Part shown: piece after piece, positions 35,242-42,750 of the stretch
Layout of the letters: every line of letters starts with the position of its first letter
Position numbering within the stretch: the stretch's first letter is position 1
Notes under the pieces: model-generated
Databases searched by the model: none
Seen by the model: the letters and a program-made list of their open reading frames with translations, nothing else
What the model was told of the DNA's origin: nothing
Made by a program: the position numbers and the translations under genes
Source: Acetohalobium arabaticum DSM 5501
GTDB lineage: Bacteria > Bacillota > Halanaerobiia > Halobacteroidales > Acetohalobiaceae
Length of the DNA stretch: 64,000 nt
Direction of reading: 5' to 3'
Assembly: GCF_000144695.1 (NCBI RefSeq)
Contig: NC_014378.1
Coordinates: 656,781-720,780 of the forward strand

Positions 35242-37162
35242 AGTGGAGAGCACCTTCTGGCCGGACGGCTAGTGCAGCTTCGTGAATAGTTTCAGCGCTG
35301 GTAGGATGAGCATGGATTGTCTCGATTACTTCTTCGGTAGTTAATTGATTATTGACTGCTAGAGTTATTTCTGCAATTAAGTCAGTTGCATGTGGTCCGA
35401 TAATGGCTCCTCCAAGAACTTGGTCTGTTTTGGCATCAGCAATGATTTTTACAAATCCGGTAGTTTCACCTAGAGTTAATGCTTTTCCGTTAGCTGCTAC
35501 TGGGAATTTACCTATCTTAACTGTATGGTCTGCTTTAGCAGCTTCTTTTTCAGTCATGCCTACGGAAGCAATTTCTGGTTTTGTAAAGATGGCTGTAGGA
35601 ATTGTATTGTAATCCATCTTTTCTGGTTGATCCATTATATTCTTGACTGCTACTATTCCTTGATGAGAAGCAGCGTGGGCTAACTGTGTCTTACCTGTTA
35701 CATCACCAATAGCATAAATATTATCTATTGTTGTTTGCATTCTATCGTTCACCTGAATTCCATCTGTCTCTTTATCAAGTTCGATTCCTAATTTCTCAAC
35801 TTCTAGACCACCTAAATCAGGTTTTCTACCTACTGCCATTAATGCCCGATCAGCTGTAATGTACTGTTCGCTATTTTGGTATTCAAATTTAACTAGACAC
35901 TGATCATCTGCTGTAGATGTAATCTGTTTAGCTTGAGCAGAAGTATAAATATCAATTCCTTCTGTTTGTGCTGCTTGAGTAATTTCTTCTGTAATATCAG
36001 AGTCAAGGAAGGACAGTACTTCATCTAAGTATTCAATTACTGTTACTTCCACATCTAAGCGAGAGAAAATAAAGGCAAATTCCAGTCCGATAACTCCACC
36101 GCCGATGATCACCATTTTTTCAGGTAGTTCATCTAAATCTAGGGCCTGGCGGCTGTAAAGTAGATGGTCAACTGCCTTGTCATCTATTATCGGCAGCTGT
36201 ACTGGCTGTGAACCAGTAGCAATAATCATCTGTTCGGTATTAACTATTACTTCTTCATCAGCAGTAGTAACTTCAACTGTTGTTTCATCTTTTAGTTGAG
36301 CAGTGCCGGAAATTACTTTTATTTCATGAGTAGTCAAGAGCTGTTCAATTCCCTGGGTTAGCTTAGTTACAATATTTTCTTTGCGTTCTAGTATTGATTC
36401 CCAGTTGAAATCTATATTTTCAGCTTGACAGCCGAATTCTTCTGCTTCTTTTAAATTAGTATATACTTGTGCTGATCGAACTAGCGCTTTAGTTGGGATA
36501 CATCCCCAGTTTAAACAGGTGCCACCTAGCTTTTCTTTTTCAATTAATGTTACGTCAGCGCCTAATTTAGCTGCTTTGAGAGCTGCTACATAACCTCCAG
36601 GACCTCCGCCGATCACTGTGATTTCTGTTTCAGTTTCGCTAGAAGATGTAGACTTTATATCTTGTTTATCTTTAGTTTCTTGTTGAGCAGGAGTAATCGT
36701 CAACAAGGTTTCTCCCGTTTGGACTGTATCTTCTTCAGCTATTTTTATCTCGGCAATTGTGCCTGATTGTTTAGATTCCAGAGTAATAGTAGTTTTATCT
36801 GCTTCTAACTCACAGATCACTTCTCCGGCAGTTACTTTGTCGCCAGTTTTTAGAGGTAAATTAGTTACTTGGGCTTCTTCTGTATCGTTCGGTAACTGTT
36901 CGGTTGATAGCTTAATAGGAATTGGTTTAGAGGCAATTTTTACTAGTGGTTGTTGAACTTCTATTTCTTCATCTTCTGTAACTAAAATTTTCTTTATAGT
37001 TCCTGATTTTTTTGATGTTAGAGAAATACTAGTCTTATCTGCTTCTAGTTGCATGATTACCGTTTCTGGTTTTATGTTTTCTCCTGGTTGCACACAAATC
37101 TCTGTTATTTTTGCTTGATCAGCATCTTCAGGTAATTGTTCAGGATCAAGTTTAATAAGCAT
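35231..37162 (-). CDS. dihydrolipoamide dehydrogenase with two N-terminal lipoyl domains
   Basis: A 643-aa fusion. Residues 1-78 and 80-158 are two tandem lipoyl/biotinyl domains, each with an EADKT loop (lysines about 43 and 123) for lipoate attachment. After a Gln/Ser/Glu-rich linker comes a full E3: FAD motif VIGGGPGGYVAALKAAKLG, redox disulfide GGTCLNWGCIPTKAL, NAD motif VIIGGGVIGLEFA, and active-site HAHPTSAETIHEA. E3 reoxidises dihydrolipoyl groups in 2-oxoacid, acetoin or glycine-cleavage complexes. One lipoyl domain on E3 is known; two is unusual. Start ATG with GGGGAGGAAG. Confidence 0.92.
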   Translation of the reverse strand: MLIKLDPEQLPEDADQAKITEICVQPGENIKPETVIMQLEADKTSISLTSKKSGTIKKILVTEDEEIEVQQPLVKIASKPIPIKLSTEQLPNDTEEAQVTNLPLKTGDKVTAGEVICELEADKTTITLESKQSGTIAEIKIAEEDTVQTGETLLTITPAQQETKDKQDIKSTSSSETETEITVIGGGPGGYVAALKAAKLGADVTLIEKEKLGGTCLNWGCIPTKALVRSAQVYTNLKEAEEFGCQAENIDFNWESILERKENIVTKLTQGIEQLLTTHEIKVISGTAQLKDETTVEVTTADEEVIVNTEQMIIATGSQPVQLPIIDDKAVDHLLYSRQALDLDELPEKMVIIGGGVIGLEFAFIFSRLDVEVTVIEYLDEVLSFLDSDITEEITQAAQTEGIDIYTSAQAKQITSTADDQCLVKFEYQNSEQYITADRALMAVGRKPDLGGLEVEKLGIELDKETDGIQVNDRMQTTIDNIYAIGDVTGKTQLAHAASHQGIVAVKNIMDQPEKMDYNTIPTAIFTKPEIASVGMTEKEAAKADHTVKIGKFPVAANGKALTLGETTGFVKIIADAKTDQVLGGAIIGPHATDLIAEITLAVNNQLTTEEVIETIHAHPTSAETIHEAALAVRPEGALHYDE

Positions 37163-37231
37163 AATCTTCCTCCCCTTTATATAAACTCTAAAGTAATAAG
37201 TGAAGTTTTAAACATTTGCATTATCTCTCTA

Positions 37232-37260
37232 ATTGTATCTAATTTTTACATTAACGTCAA
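37232..37260 (-). promoter_or_regulatory. sigma-A promoter of the lpd-lplA operon
   Basis: On the minus strand: TTGACG (37260-37255), a 17-base spacer, TACAAT (37237-37232), pointing at the dihydrolipoamide dehydrogenase gene. Confidence 0.75.
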
Positions 37261-37302
37261 GTTTACTAATCTAAGGTAAAAAAATAATTTAATATAAAGT
37301 TG

Positions 37303-37331
37303 TTGACAAAAACTAAAAATTTTACTATAAT
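37303..37331 (+). promoter_or_regulatory. consensus sigma-A promoter of the OsmC gene
   Basis: TTGACA (37303-37308), a 17-base spacer and TATAAT (37326-37331). Back to back with the minus-strand lpd promoter. Confidence 0.88.
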
Positions 37332-37384
37332 AATTATGATCATATTTTCACAAACTAATAAATTCCCACCTTAGGAGGGGTAAA

Positions 37385-37822
37385 ATGTCAGAAGAAACTT
37401 TTACAGCCACAGTCAATTTGCTGGAGGGAGTAACGGTAGAAGCAGAGAGTAGAGGACATAAAATAATTATGGACGAGCCAGAAAAAATGGGCGGTACTGA
37501 TGAAGGAATGAACCCTGTCGAATTAACTCTCTGTAGTTTAGGCGGTTGTCTTTCTATTTGTGCTAGTATGTTTGCTAAGAGCTGTGATGTAGAATTAAAT
37601 GATTTTTCTGTTGAATTAGAAGGAGATATTGATCTCAGTGGATTTAAGGGAGCTGATAATGTAGATCCTGGCTTTCAAGATGTAAGATTTACTCTTTATA
37701 TTGATTCTGATTCTCCGGAAGAAAATATCAAAGAATTAGTAGAATTAATCGAAAACCGTTGTCCTGTTTCTGACAGCTTACAGCGAAATATTACAATAGC
37801 TGGAGATTACGAAATAAAATAA
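37385..37822 (+). CDS. OsmC/Ohr family peroxiredoxin-like protein
   Basis: A 145-aa OsmC-family protein. The first Cys lies in the helix LCSLGGCLSICASMFAK and the second in NRCPVSDSL, the pair that reduces organic hydroperoxides using dihydrolipoyl proteins. The neighbourhood fits: lpd with lipoyl domains and lplA are divergently transcribed from the same intergenic region, so this may be a lipoyl-fed peroxide defence set (inference). A good AGGAGGGG site precedes the ATG. Confidence 0.88.
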   Translation: MSEETFTATVNLLEGVTVEAESRGHKIIMDEPEKMGGTDEGMNPVELTLCSLGGCLSICASMFAKSCDVELNDFSVELEGDIDLSGFKGADNVDPGFQDVRFTLYIDSDSPEENIKELVELIENRCPVSDSLQRNITIAGDYEIK

Positions 37823-37854
37823 ATGACTAGTTATTTTTAATATAAATTTAAGAA

Positions 37855-38160
37855 GTAAATGTCACCTTCTCCCCATTAAAATGGGAAGCTTGGGAAAATC
37901 ATTTTAGTGTAAGGTGTCCAGGGTAAGTTAGTTATCTAGCTACGTTATGGTAGTTACGATACCTTAAAGTGCCTCCCTAGCTTTAAGCTCTATCGCCTAG
38001 CATTAAATAACTCAATGGGAGTACAATAGAGTAGTGTGTTAAGCGTAAAAGCTACCATAACTTACCCGAAGGGAGCGTAGACATTACTTAAAAGTCTACC
38101 GTTACCTTATTTTAAGAGAGTAGATACCTTATCTACTTAACCTAAACCAAAAAAGGATGT
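37855..38160 (+). ncRNA. IscB-associated omegaRNA (HEARO-like)
   Basis: This gene-free stretch sits directly upstream of iscB, the place where IscB omegaRNA is encoded. It is rich in stems: CCCATTAAAATGGG near 37873; GTTATGGTAG (37944-37953) with CTACCATAAC (38052-38061), 10 bp perfect; and GGGTAAGTT (37921-37929) with AACTTACCC (38059-38067), which competes with it, so one could be a pseudoknot or alternative. CTCTAT and ATAGAG also pair (37988 and 38026). A guide would be read from the flank left of about 37855. Exact ends are uncertain. Confidence 0.72.
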
Positions 38161-38166
38161 GTTAAA

Positions 38167-39505
38167 ATGGTATTTGTGCTCAATAAAGACAAAACTCCAC
38201 TTAATCCTTGTCATAACGGTAAGGCTAAGTGGTTATTAGATAATAATTATGCTGTAGTGCATAAGATACAACCTTTTACAATCAGACTTAAAAAGAAAGT
38301 TACTAATCCTAATTTGAAGGACTATACACTTAAAATTGACCCTGGGAGTAAAACAACAGGGTTAGCTATCAATAACGGCAGTCAAGTAGCGTTTTTAGCT
38401 AATTTGCATCATCGAGCTGATACTATTAAGCAAAACTTACAAACCCATAGAGAACATAGGCGGTTTAGACGCTCTCAATTGAAGTATAGAGAAAAACGTT
38501 TTGATAATCGTAAGCGGGGAGATAACTGGTTACCACCGAGTGTTGATTCTATAGTTAATAACATTAAAACCTGGGTGCAGCGGTTAAAGAAGTTATGTCC
38601 TATTAGCAAAGTAGTAGTTGAAATGGTAAGATTTGATACCCAGAAAATGCAAAATCCTGAGATCGAAGGTATAGAGTATCAGCAAGGCACATTACGAAGG
38701 TTACAATGTAAGAGAATATTTACTTTATAAGCACAATCACACTTGCCAATACTGTGGGGGCGAAAGTGGTGATCCAGTTTTGGAAGTTGAGCATAAAATT
38801 CCTAGCTCACGTGGCGGTACAGATAGTATCAAAAACCTTACTCTATCATGCAAGACTTGTAATCAGGATAAAGATAATCGAACACTTAAAGAATGGTTAC
38901 AGGACTTAAAAGAGCAGGATTTCCGCAAAAAGCTACCTAAAGTTCGCTACAAAAATGTAAAGCAGATACTTGAAAGTAAAGTAGATATTTCACTTAAAGA
39001 TGCAGGTAGAGTCAATAGTTATCGTTATAAGTTGTTAGATCAGCTTAAAAGCATTTGTAGCAATATTGAAACATCAACTGGTGCTAAGACTAAGTATAAC
39101 CGCAATCAAGTAGCTGAATTAGAGAAAACTCATTATTTTGATGCGTTATGTGTTGGGACTGCTAAGCAAGAATATAGTTTTCAAAAAGGGTTTAAAGTGT
39201 TAAGTATTAAAGCAACAGGTCGAGGTACAAGACAGCGTACTTTGCTTGATAAGTATGGGTTTCCAAGAGCTTATCGTTCACGTAATAAGTATGTAGATAA
39301 CTTTAAAACAGGCGATTTAGTTAAAGCAGTAATTCCTAAAGGTAAAAACAAGGGAGTTTACTTTGCTAGAGTATCTACTCGCAAAAGTGGTTACTTTAGG
39401 TTAGATTGTTTTAATGGCAGTAAAGTTGATGGAGTAAATAGTAAATATTTAAACTTACTACAACGAGGAGCTGGTTATAGCTATAGTTTTGAAGATATAG
39501 CTTAA
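38167..39505 (+). pseudogene. iscB: IscB nuclease, broken by one frameshift
   Basis: Two frames together encode a full IscB, the OMEGA nuclease related to Cas9. Frame one (38167-38730) has the PLMP-like TPLNP start, RuvC-I LKIDPGSKTTGLAI, the Arg-rich bridge helix HRRFRRSQLKYREKR and RuvC-II VVVEMVRFDT. Near 38691-38693 the frame shifts by one base. Frame two continues YEGYNVREYLLYKHNHTCQYCGG, then the HNH site EVEHKIPSSRGGTDSIKNL with CxxC pairs, and RuvC-III HYFDALCVG. All catalytic residues are present, so only the frameshift inactivates it, unless a programmed shift or sequencing error explains it. The PID-like end has GTRQRTLLDKYGFPRAY. Confidence 0.85.
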
Positions 39506-39518
39506 AGTCAGAACCGTC

Positions 39519-39558
39519 GCCATTCCTCTCCTCAATAAATTAAGGAGTCTCCTGGCGA
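39519..39558 (+). other. hairpin at the right end of the IscB element
   Basis: TCGCCATTCCTC...CTCCTGGCGA with inner CTCCTCAATAAATTAAGGAG, a foldback typical of IS200/IS605-type right ends. It lies just after the iscB stop. Confidence 0.5.
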
Positions 39559-39580
39559 CATTTTCATGATTATATTATTA

Positions 39581-39608
39581 GCCATGAGTAAATACTCATG
39601 GCTTTTTT
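39581..39608 (+). terminator. rho-independent terminator
   Basis: GCCATGAG-taaata-CTCATGGC hairpin followed by six T. It can also work for minus-strand transcripts that end here. Confidence 0.75.
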
Positions 39609-39661
39609 AATTATCTGGAGTTTTTTTAAGAAATGGTGGTAAAGAAGAAAAATATTTCAAT

Positions 39662-39699
39662 AATGTGCAGGCATATATTTGATTTTATAGAAAATAATC
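39662..39699 (+). repeat. copy 1 of a 38-bp repeat (other copy at 42604)
   Basis: AATGTGCAGGCATATATTTG and the following 18 bases match the block at 42604-42641 at about 31 of 38 positions. The two copies flank the helicase-MazG pair. The AGG...GAA spacing also resembles a SigH-type promoter. Confidence 0.55.
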
Positions 39700-39709
39700 A
39701 ACAAATAAC

Positions 39710-39862
39710 TTAATCATCTTTTTCTAAAAAGTCGTAGATCTTTCGTGCAGATTTGTCCTTTAATAGATAATTAGTTTCATTTAACATCTGTTGTTTATTA
39801 ACAGGTTTATTGCCTAGCCAATCAATGAATTTGGTTAAAAGATTAGTATTATCTTTGTTCAT
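39710..39862 (-). CDS. small hypothetical protein
   Basis: A 50-aa frame with a strong AAGGAGG site 6 bases before the ATG. The product is charged and helical (MNKDNTNLLTKFIDWLGNKP, then KQQMLNETNYLLKDKSARK) with no membrane segment or known motif. It runs opposite to and away from the helicase gene at 39957. The ribosome site and coding-like composition support it; nothing more can be said about its role. Confidence 0.5.
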   Translation of the reverse strand: MNKDNTNLLTKFIDWLGNKPVNKQQMLNETNYLLKDKSARKIYDFLEKDD

Positions 39863-39956
39863 TATGGTTCCTCCTTGGTTATTGATTTTTAATTTGTTAT
39901 TAGGATAACCCTATATGTGATCTGTTATTATAGTAAAATAAATTGGAGGCACAAGA

Positions 39957-42164
39957 ATGTTAAATGCAATTACGGGCCGAAAAGAAAATTTATATAGTCT
40001 GTTTAAAAAAGAATTAAAACAGGCCCAGGAAGTAAAAATAATTGTAGCCTTTTTAAAAGAATCAGGAGTTAAATTAATTGTTGATGATTTAAAGAAGCAG
40101 GCATTAAAAAATGGTGCTGAGATAAAGATTATAACTGGCAAATACCTTAATATTACTGAACCTTCTGCTCTGTATTTACTTAAAGATAAATTGGGAGATA
40201 TGGTTGATCTGAGATTTTATGATAAAGATTCCATTTCTTTTCATCCGAAAGCCTACTTTTTGAAGAAGGAAGAAGAAAAAGTCTTATTTATTGGGTCATC
40301 CAATATCTCTGCTTCAGCCTTTACCAATGGAGTAGAGTGGAATTATCGAATGATAGATGAGGTTGATGAGGTAGCTTATGAAAGATTTGAACAGGAATTT
40401 GACCGTATTTTTGCCGAAGAGTCTACTGTGATTGATGAAGAAGAACTTAGAAATTATGCCAGCAGCTGGAGTAAACCCCAGGTAGAGATAGTAGAAGAGA
40501 AAGAAGAACCGGAAAGACCGGAACCACGGGGTGCTCAGATTGAAGCGCTGCATGAATTGAAGCTGGCCCGGAAGGAAGGAGTCAAAAAGGGGCTGGTAGT
40601 GGCAGCTACAGGAGTAGGGAAGACATATTTAGTTGCTTTTGATTCAATAAAGTTTGATAAAGTTCTGTTTGTAGCCCATCGGGAGGAAATTTTGCGGCAG
40701 ACAAAGAAGACTTATGAAAGCATAGAACCTGAGTTGGAAGTAACCTTCTTTACTGGTGAAGAAAAGGATGCTAGTGGTGATATAGTTTTAGCCAGTGTCC
40801 AGAAGCTGCGTAGAGAAGAGTATCTGGCAGAAGATCACTTTCTTCCGGATGAGTTTGACTATATTGTAGTTGATGAGTTTCACCACGCGGGAGCTGACAG
40901 TTATCTGAAAGTGCTTGATTACTTTGAACCGGAGTTTCTGCTGGGTAAGAAGGATTTGGAGAAGAAGCTTTCTACTCATAAGCGGGCTGATTTAATTTTA
41001 AGGAATTACCGGAATTTAGCCGGTCAGCGGACGTTGGGTTTCTGTGCTTCTATCAATCATGCCCGCTATATGGCGGAGTATTTTAATGAGAATAACATTA
41101 GAGCAGTCTGTGTCCACAGCTCAAGTGATCAGAGAGAGTACTTTATGGAACGAAAAGAAGCAGTGGAGAAGCTAGAAGCCGGGGATATTGATGTTATTTT
41201 TGCTGTGGATATCTTCAATGAAGGAGTTGATATTCCAGCCCTGGATACAGTATTATTTCTTCGGCCCACTGAATCCTATGTGGTCTTCCTCCAGCAGTTA
41301 GGCCGAGGATTGCGGGAGTATAAGGAGAAAGAGTATTTGAAGGTGCTTGATTTTATTGGCAATTACAAAAGAGCTCATTATGTTCCATTTCTTTTAGCTG
41401 GAGAGAATCCAATGAAGAAAGATAAGCAAGATTTAAAGAAAATAGATGATTTTGATTATCCCAATGGCTGCCAAATTTCCTTTGATTTTGAAGTTATTGA
41501 TCTCTTCAATGAGATACAGAAGCATGATTCATTCCGGGACCGAATGGAAGAGGAGTACTATAGGTTAAAGAAGTATTTAGGTCGGCGGCCGCTGCGGAAG
41601 GATATTCAGGAAGGAGTCGATATTGATACAAAGGAGTATATGCGCCGTACTTATCACGGAGAAAAAGGGTATTTGCGATTTTTAGCCAGTATTGATGAAT
41701 TGAAAGAAGGAGAAGAAGAGTGGCTGGATATAATAGTGGAGAAATTTTTATATAGATTAGAAAGGACAAGTATGAATAAATCTTATAAAATACCTACTCT
41801 TTTAGCTTTATTGGAAGACGGCAAACTGCAGCCAGAAGTTGATATTGAAGAGGTAGGGGAAAGCTTTATGAATTATTATTATAATTATAAGTTACACCAG
41901 AAGGATTTAAATAACAAGAAGCATGAAGGCTGGGAAGAATGGAGTAGAGAAGAGTTTAAAAAGGCAGCATTAGAAAATCCAGTTCATTTCTTAACTAAGG
42001 GGAGAGAAAGTAAGTTCTTTTCCTATGATGAAATCAATGAACAGTTTAGATTGAGTGAAGATTTAGTTCCTTATTTAAATGAAGATTTAGCAGAACACTT
42101 CAAAGATATTTTAGAATATAGAAGTAGAAGATATTTCAGCCGCAGGTTTAAGGAGGAAGGATAA
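39957..42164 (+). CDS. PLD-domain DEAH helicase missing helicase motif III
   Basis: A 735-aa superfamily 2 protein. Residues 1-160 are a phospholipase D-like domain with one HKD motif (HPKAYFLKKEEEKVLFIGSSNIS, given here in part: FHPKAYF and IGSSNIS). The helicase part has Walker A VAATGVGKTYL near residue 220, DEFH box YIVVDEFHHAG near 300 and motif VI QQLGRGLREY near 450. Between FEPEFLLG and KKDLEKKLSTHKRA the usual motif III (TATPER) and the following roughly 50-60 residues are absent, in frame. A DUF3427-like C-terminal part follows. It is coupled to the MazG-like gene. Confidence 0.88.
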   Translation: MLNAITGRKENLYSLFKKELKQAQEVKIIVAFLKESGVKLIVDDLKKQALKNGAEIKIITGKYLNITEPSALYLLKDKLGDMVDLRFYDKDSISFHPKAYFLKKEEEKVLFIGSSNISASAFTNGVEWNYRMIDEVDEVAYERFEQEFDRIFAEESTVIDEEELRNYASSWSKPQVEIVEEKEEPERPEPRGAQIEALHELKLARKEGVKKGLVVAATGVGKTYLVAFDSIKFDKVLFVAHREEILRQTKKTYESIEPELEVTFFTGEEKDASGDIVLASVQKLRREEYLAEDHFLPDEFDYIVVDEFHHAGADSYLKVLDYFEPEFLLGKKDLEKKLSTHKRADLILRNYRNLAGQRTLGFCASINHARYMAEYFNENNIRAVCVHSSSDQREYFMERKEAVEKLEAGDIDVIFAVDIFNEGVDIPALDTVLFLRPTESYVVFLQQLGRGLREYKEKEYLKVLDFIGNYKRAHYVPFLLAGENPMKKDKQDLKKIDDFDYPNGCQISFDFEVIDLFNEIQKHDSFRDRMEEEYYRLKKYLGRRPLRKDIQEGVDIDTKEYMRRTYHGEKGYLRFLASIDELKEGEEEWLDIIVEKFLYRLERTSMNKSYKIPTLLALLEDGKLQPEVDIEEVGESFMNYYYNYKLHQKDLNNKKHEGWEEWSREEFKKAALENPVHFLTKGRESKFFSYDEINEQFRLSEDLVPYLNEDLAEHFKDILEYRSRRYFSRRFKEEG

Positions 42165-42476
42165 ATGAAAGAGTATGATAAATTGATTCGCGATAGGATT
42201 CCAGAGATTATTAAAGAGGACGGTAAAGAGTATGAAGTTGAAGTAATGGAGAAGGAAGAGTATAAGGAGTATCTGAAAGAGAAGCTGCTGGAAGAAGCCA
42301 AAGAATATATAGAGTCAGAAGAAGTAGAGGAATTGGCTGATGTGTTGGAAGTGATAAAGACAATTGCAGAGGTTAAAGAGATTGGGTTTGAAGAGATAGA
42401 GGAGATGAGACAGAAGAAGGCGGATAAACGGGGTAGGTTTAAGGAGAGATTGAAGTTATTGAGGGTTTATGATTGA
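42165..42476 (+). CDS. MazG/HisE-like nucleotide pyrophosphohydrolase
   Basis: A 103-aa all-alpha NTP pyrophosphohydrolase-like protein: YDKLIRDRIPEIIKEDGK, KLLEEAKEYIESEEVEELADVLEVI (the EExxE..D metal-binding helices). This subfamily is often annotated as phosphoribosyl-ATP pyrophosphohydrolase-like. Its ATG directly follows the stop of the PLD-helicase, so the two are co-translated; such pairs occur in accessory regions. The substrate is unknown. Confidence 0.85.
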   Translation: MKEYDKLIRDRIPEIIKEDGKEYEVEVMEKEEYKEYLKEKLLEEAKEYIESEEVEELADVLEVIKTIAEVKEIGFEEIEEMRQKKADKRGRFKERLKLLRVYD

Positions 42477-42603
42477 CCTACTTCCTGTTCATTCCCAACA
42501 CCATAAGTTAGGATTCAAGATTATTTTTTTAATTAAAATTCATATAAAGAAAATATTTTGTTTGAAGGTGAAAAATGTTATAAAGTTTACAGCTTTTTTG
42601 GTC

Positions 42604-42641
42604 AATATGCAGGTATATATTTGAAATTATAGAAGGTAATT
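42604..42641 (+). repeat. copy 2 of the 38-bp repeat
   Basis: AATATGCAGGTATATATTTG and the following bases pair with the copy at 39662-39699, same orientation. The 274-base gap 42477-42750 holds nothing else that I can support. Confidence 0.55.
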
Positions 42642-42750
42642 AATGTGATTCTAAAATAATTTATTAATTTTATTTTTTTAAAGGATAATTAGTTATAATA
42701 TATAACCATGGTCAATAAATGGTTTCTATTTTTATAAAGGGAGAGGTAGT

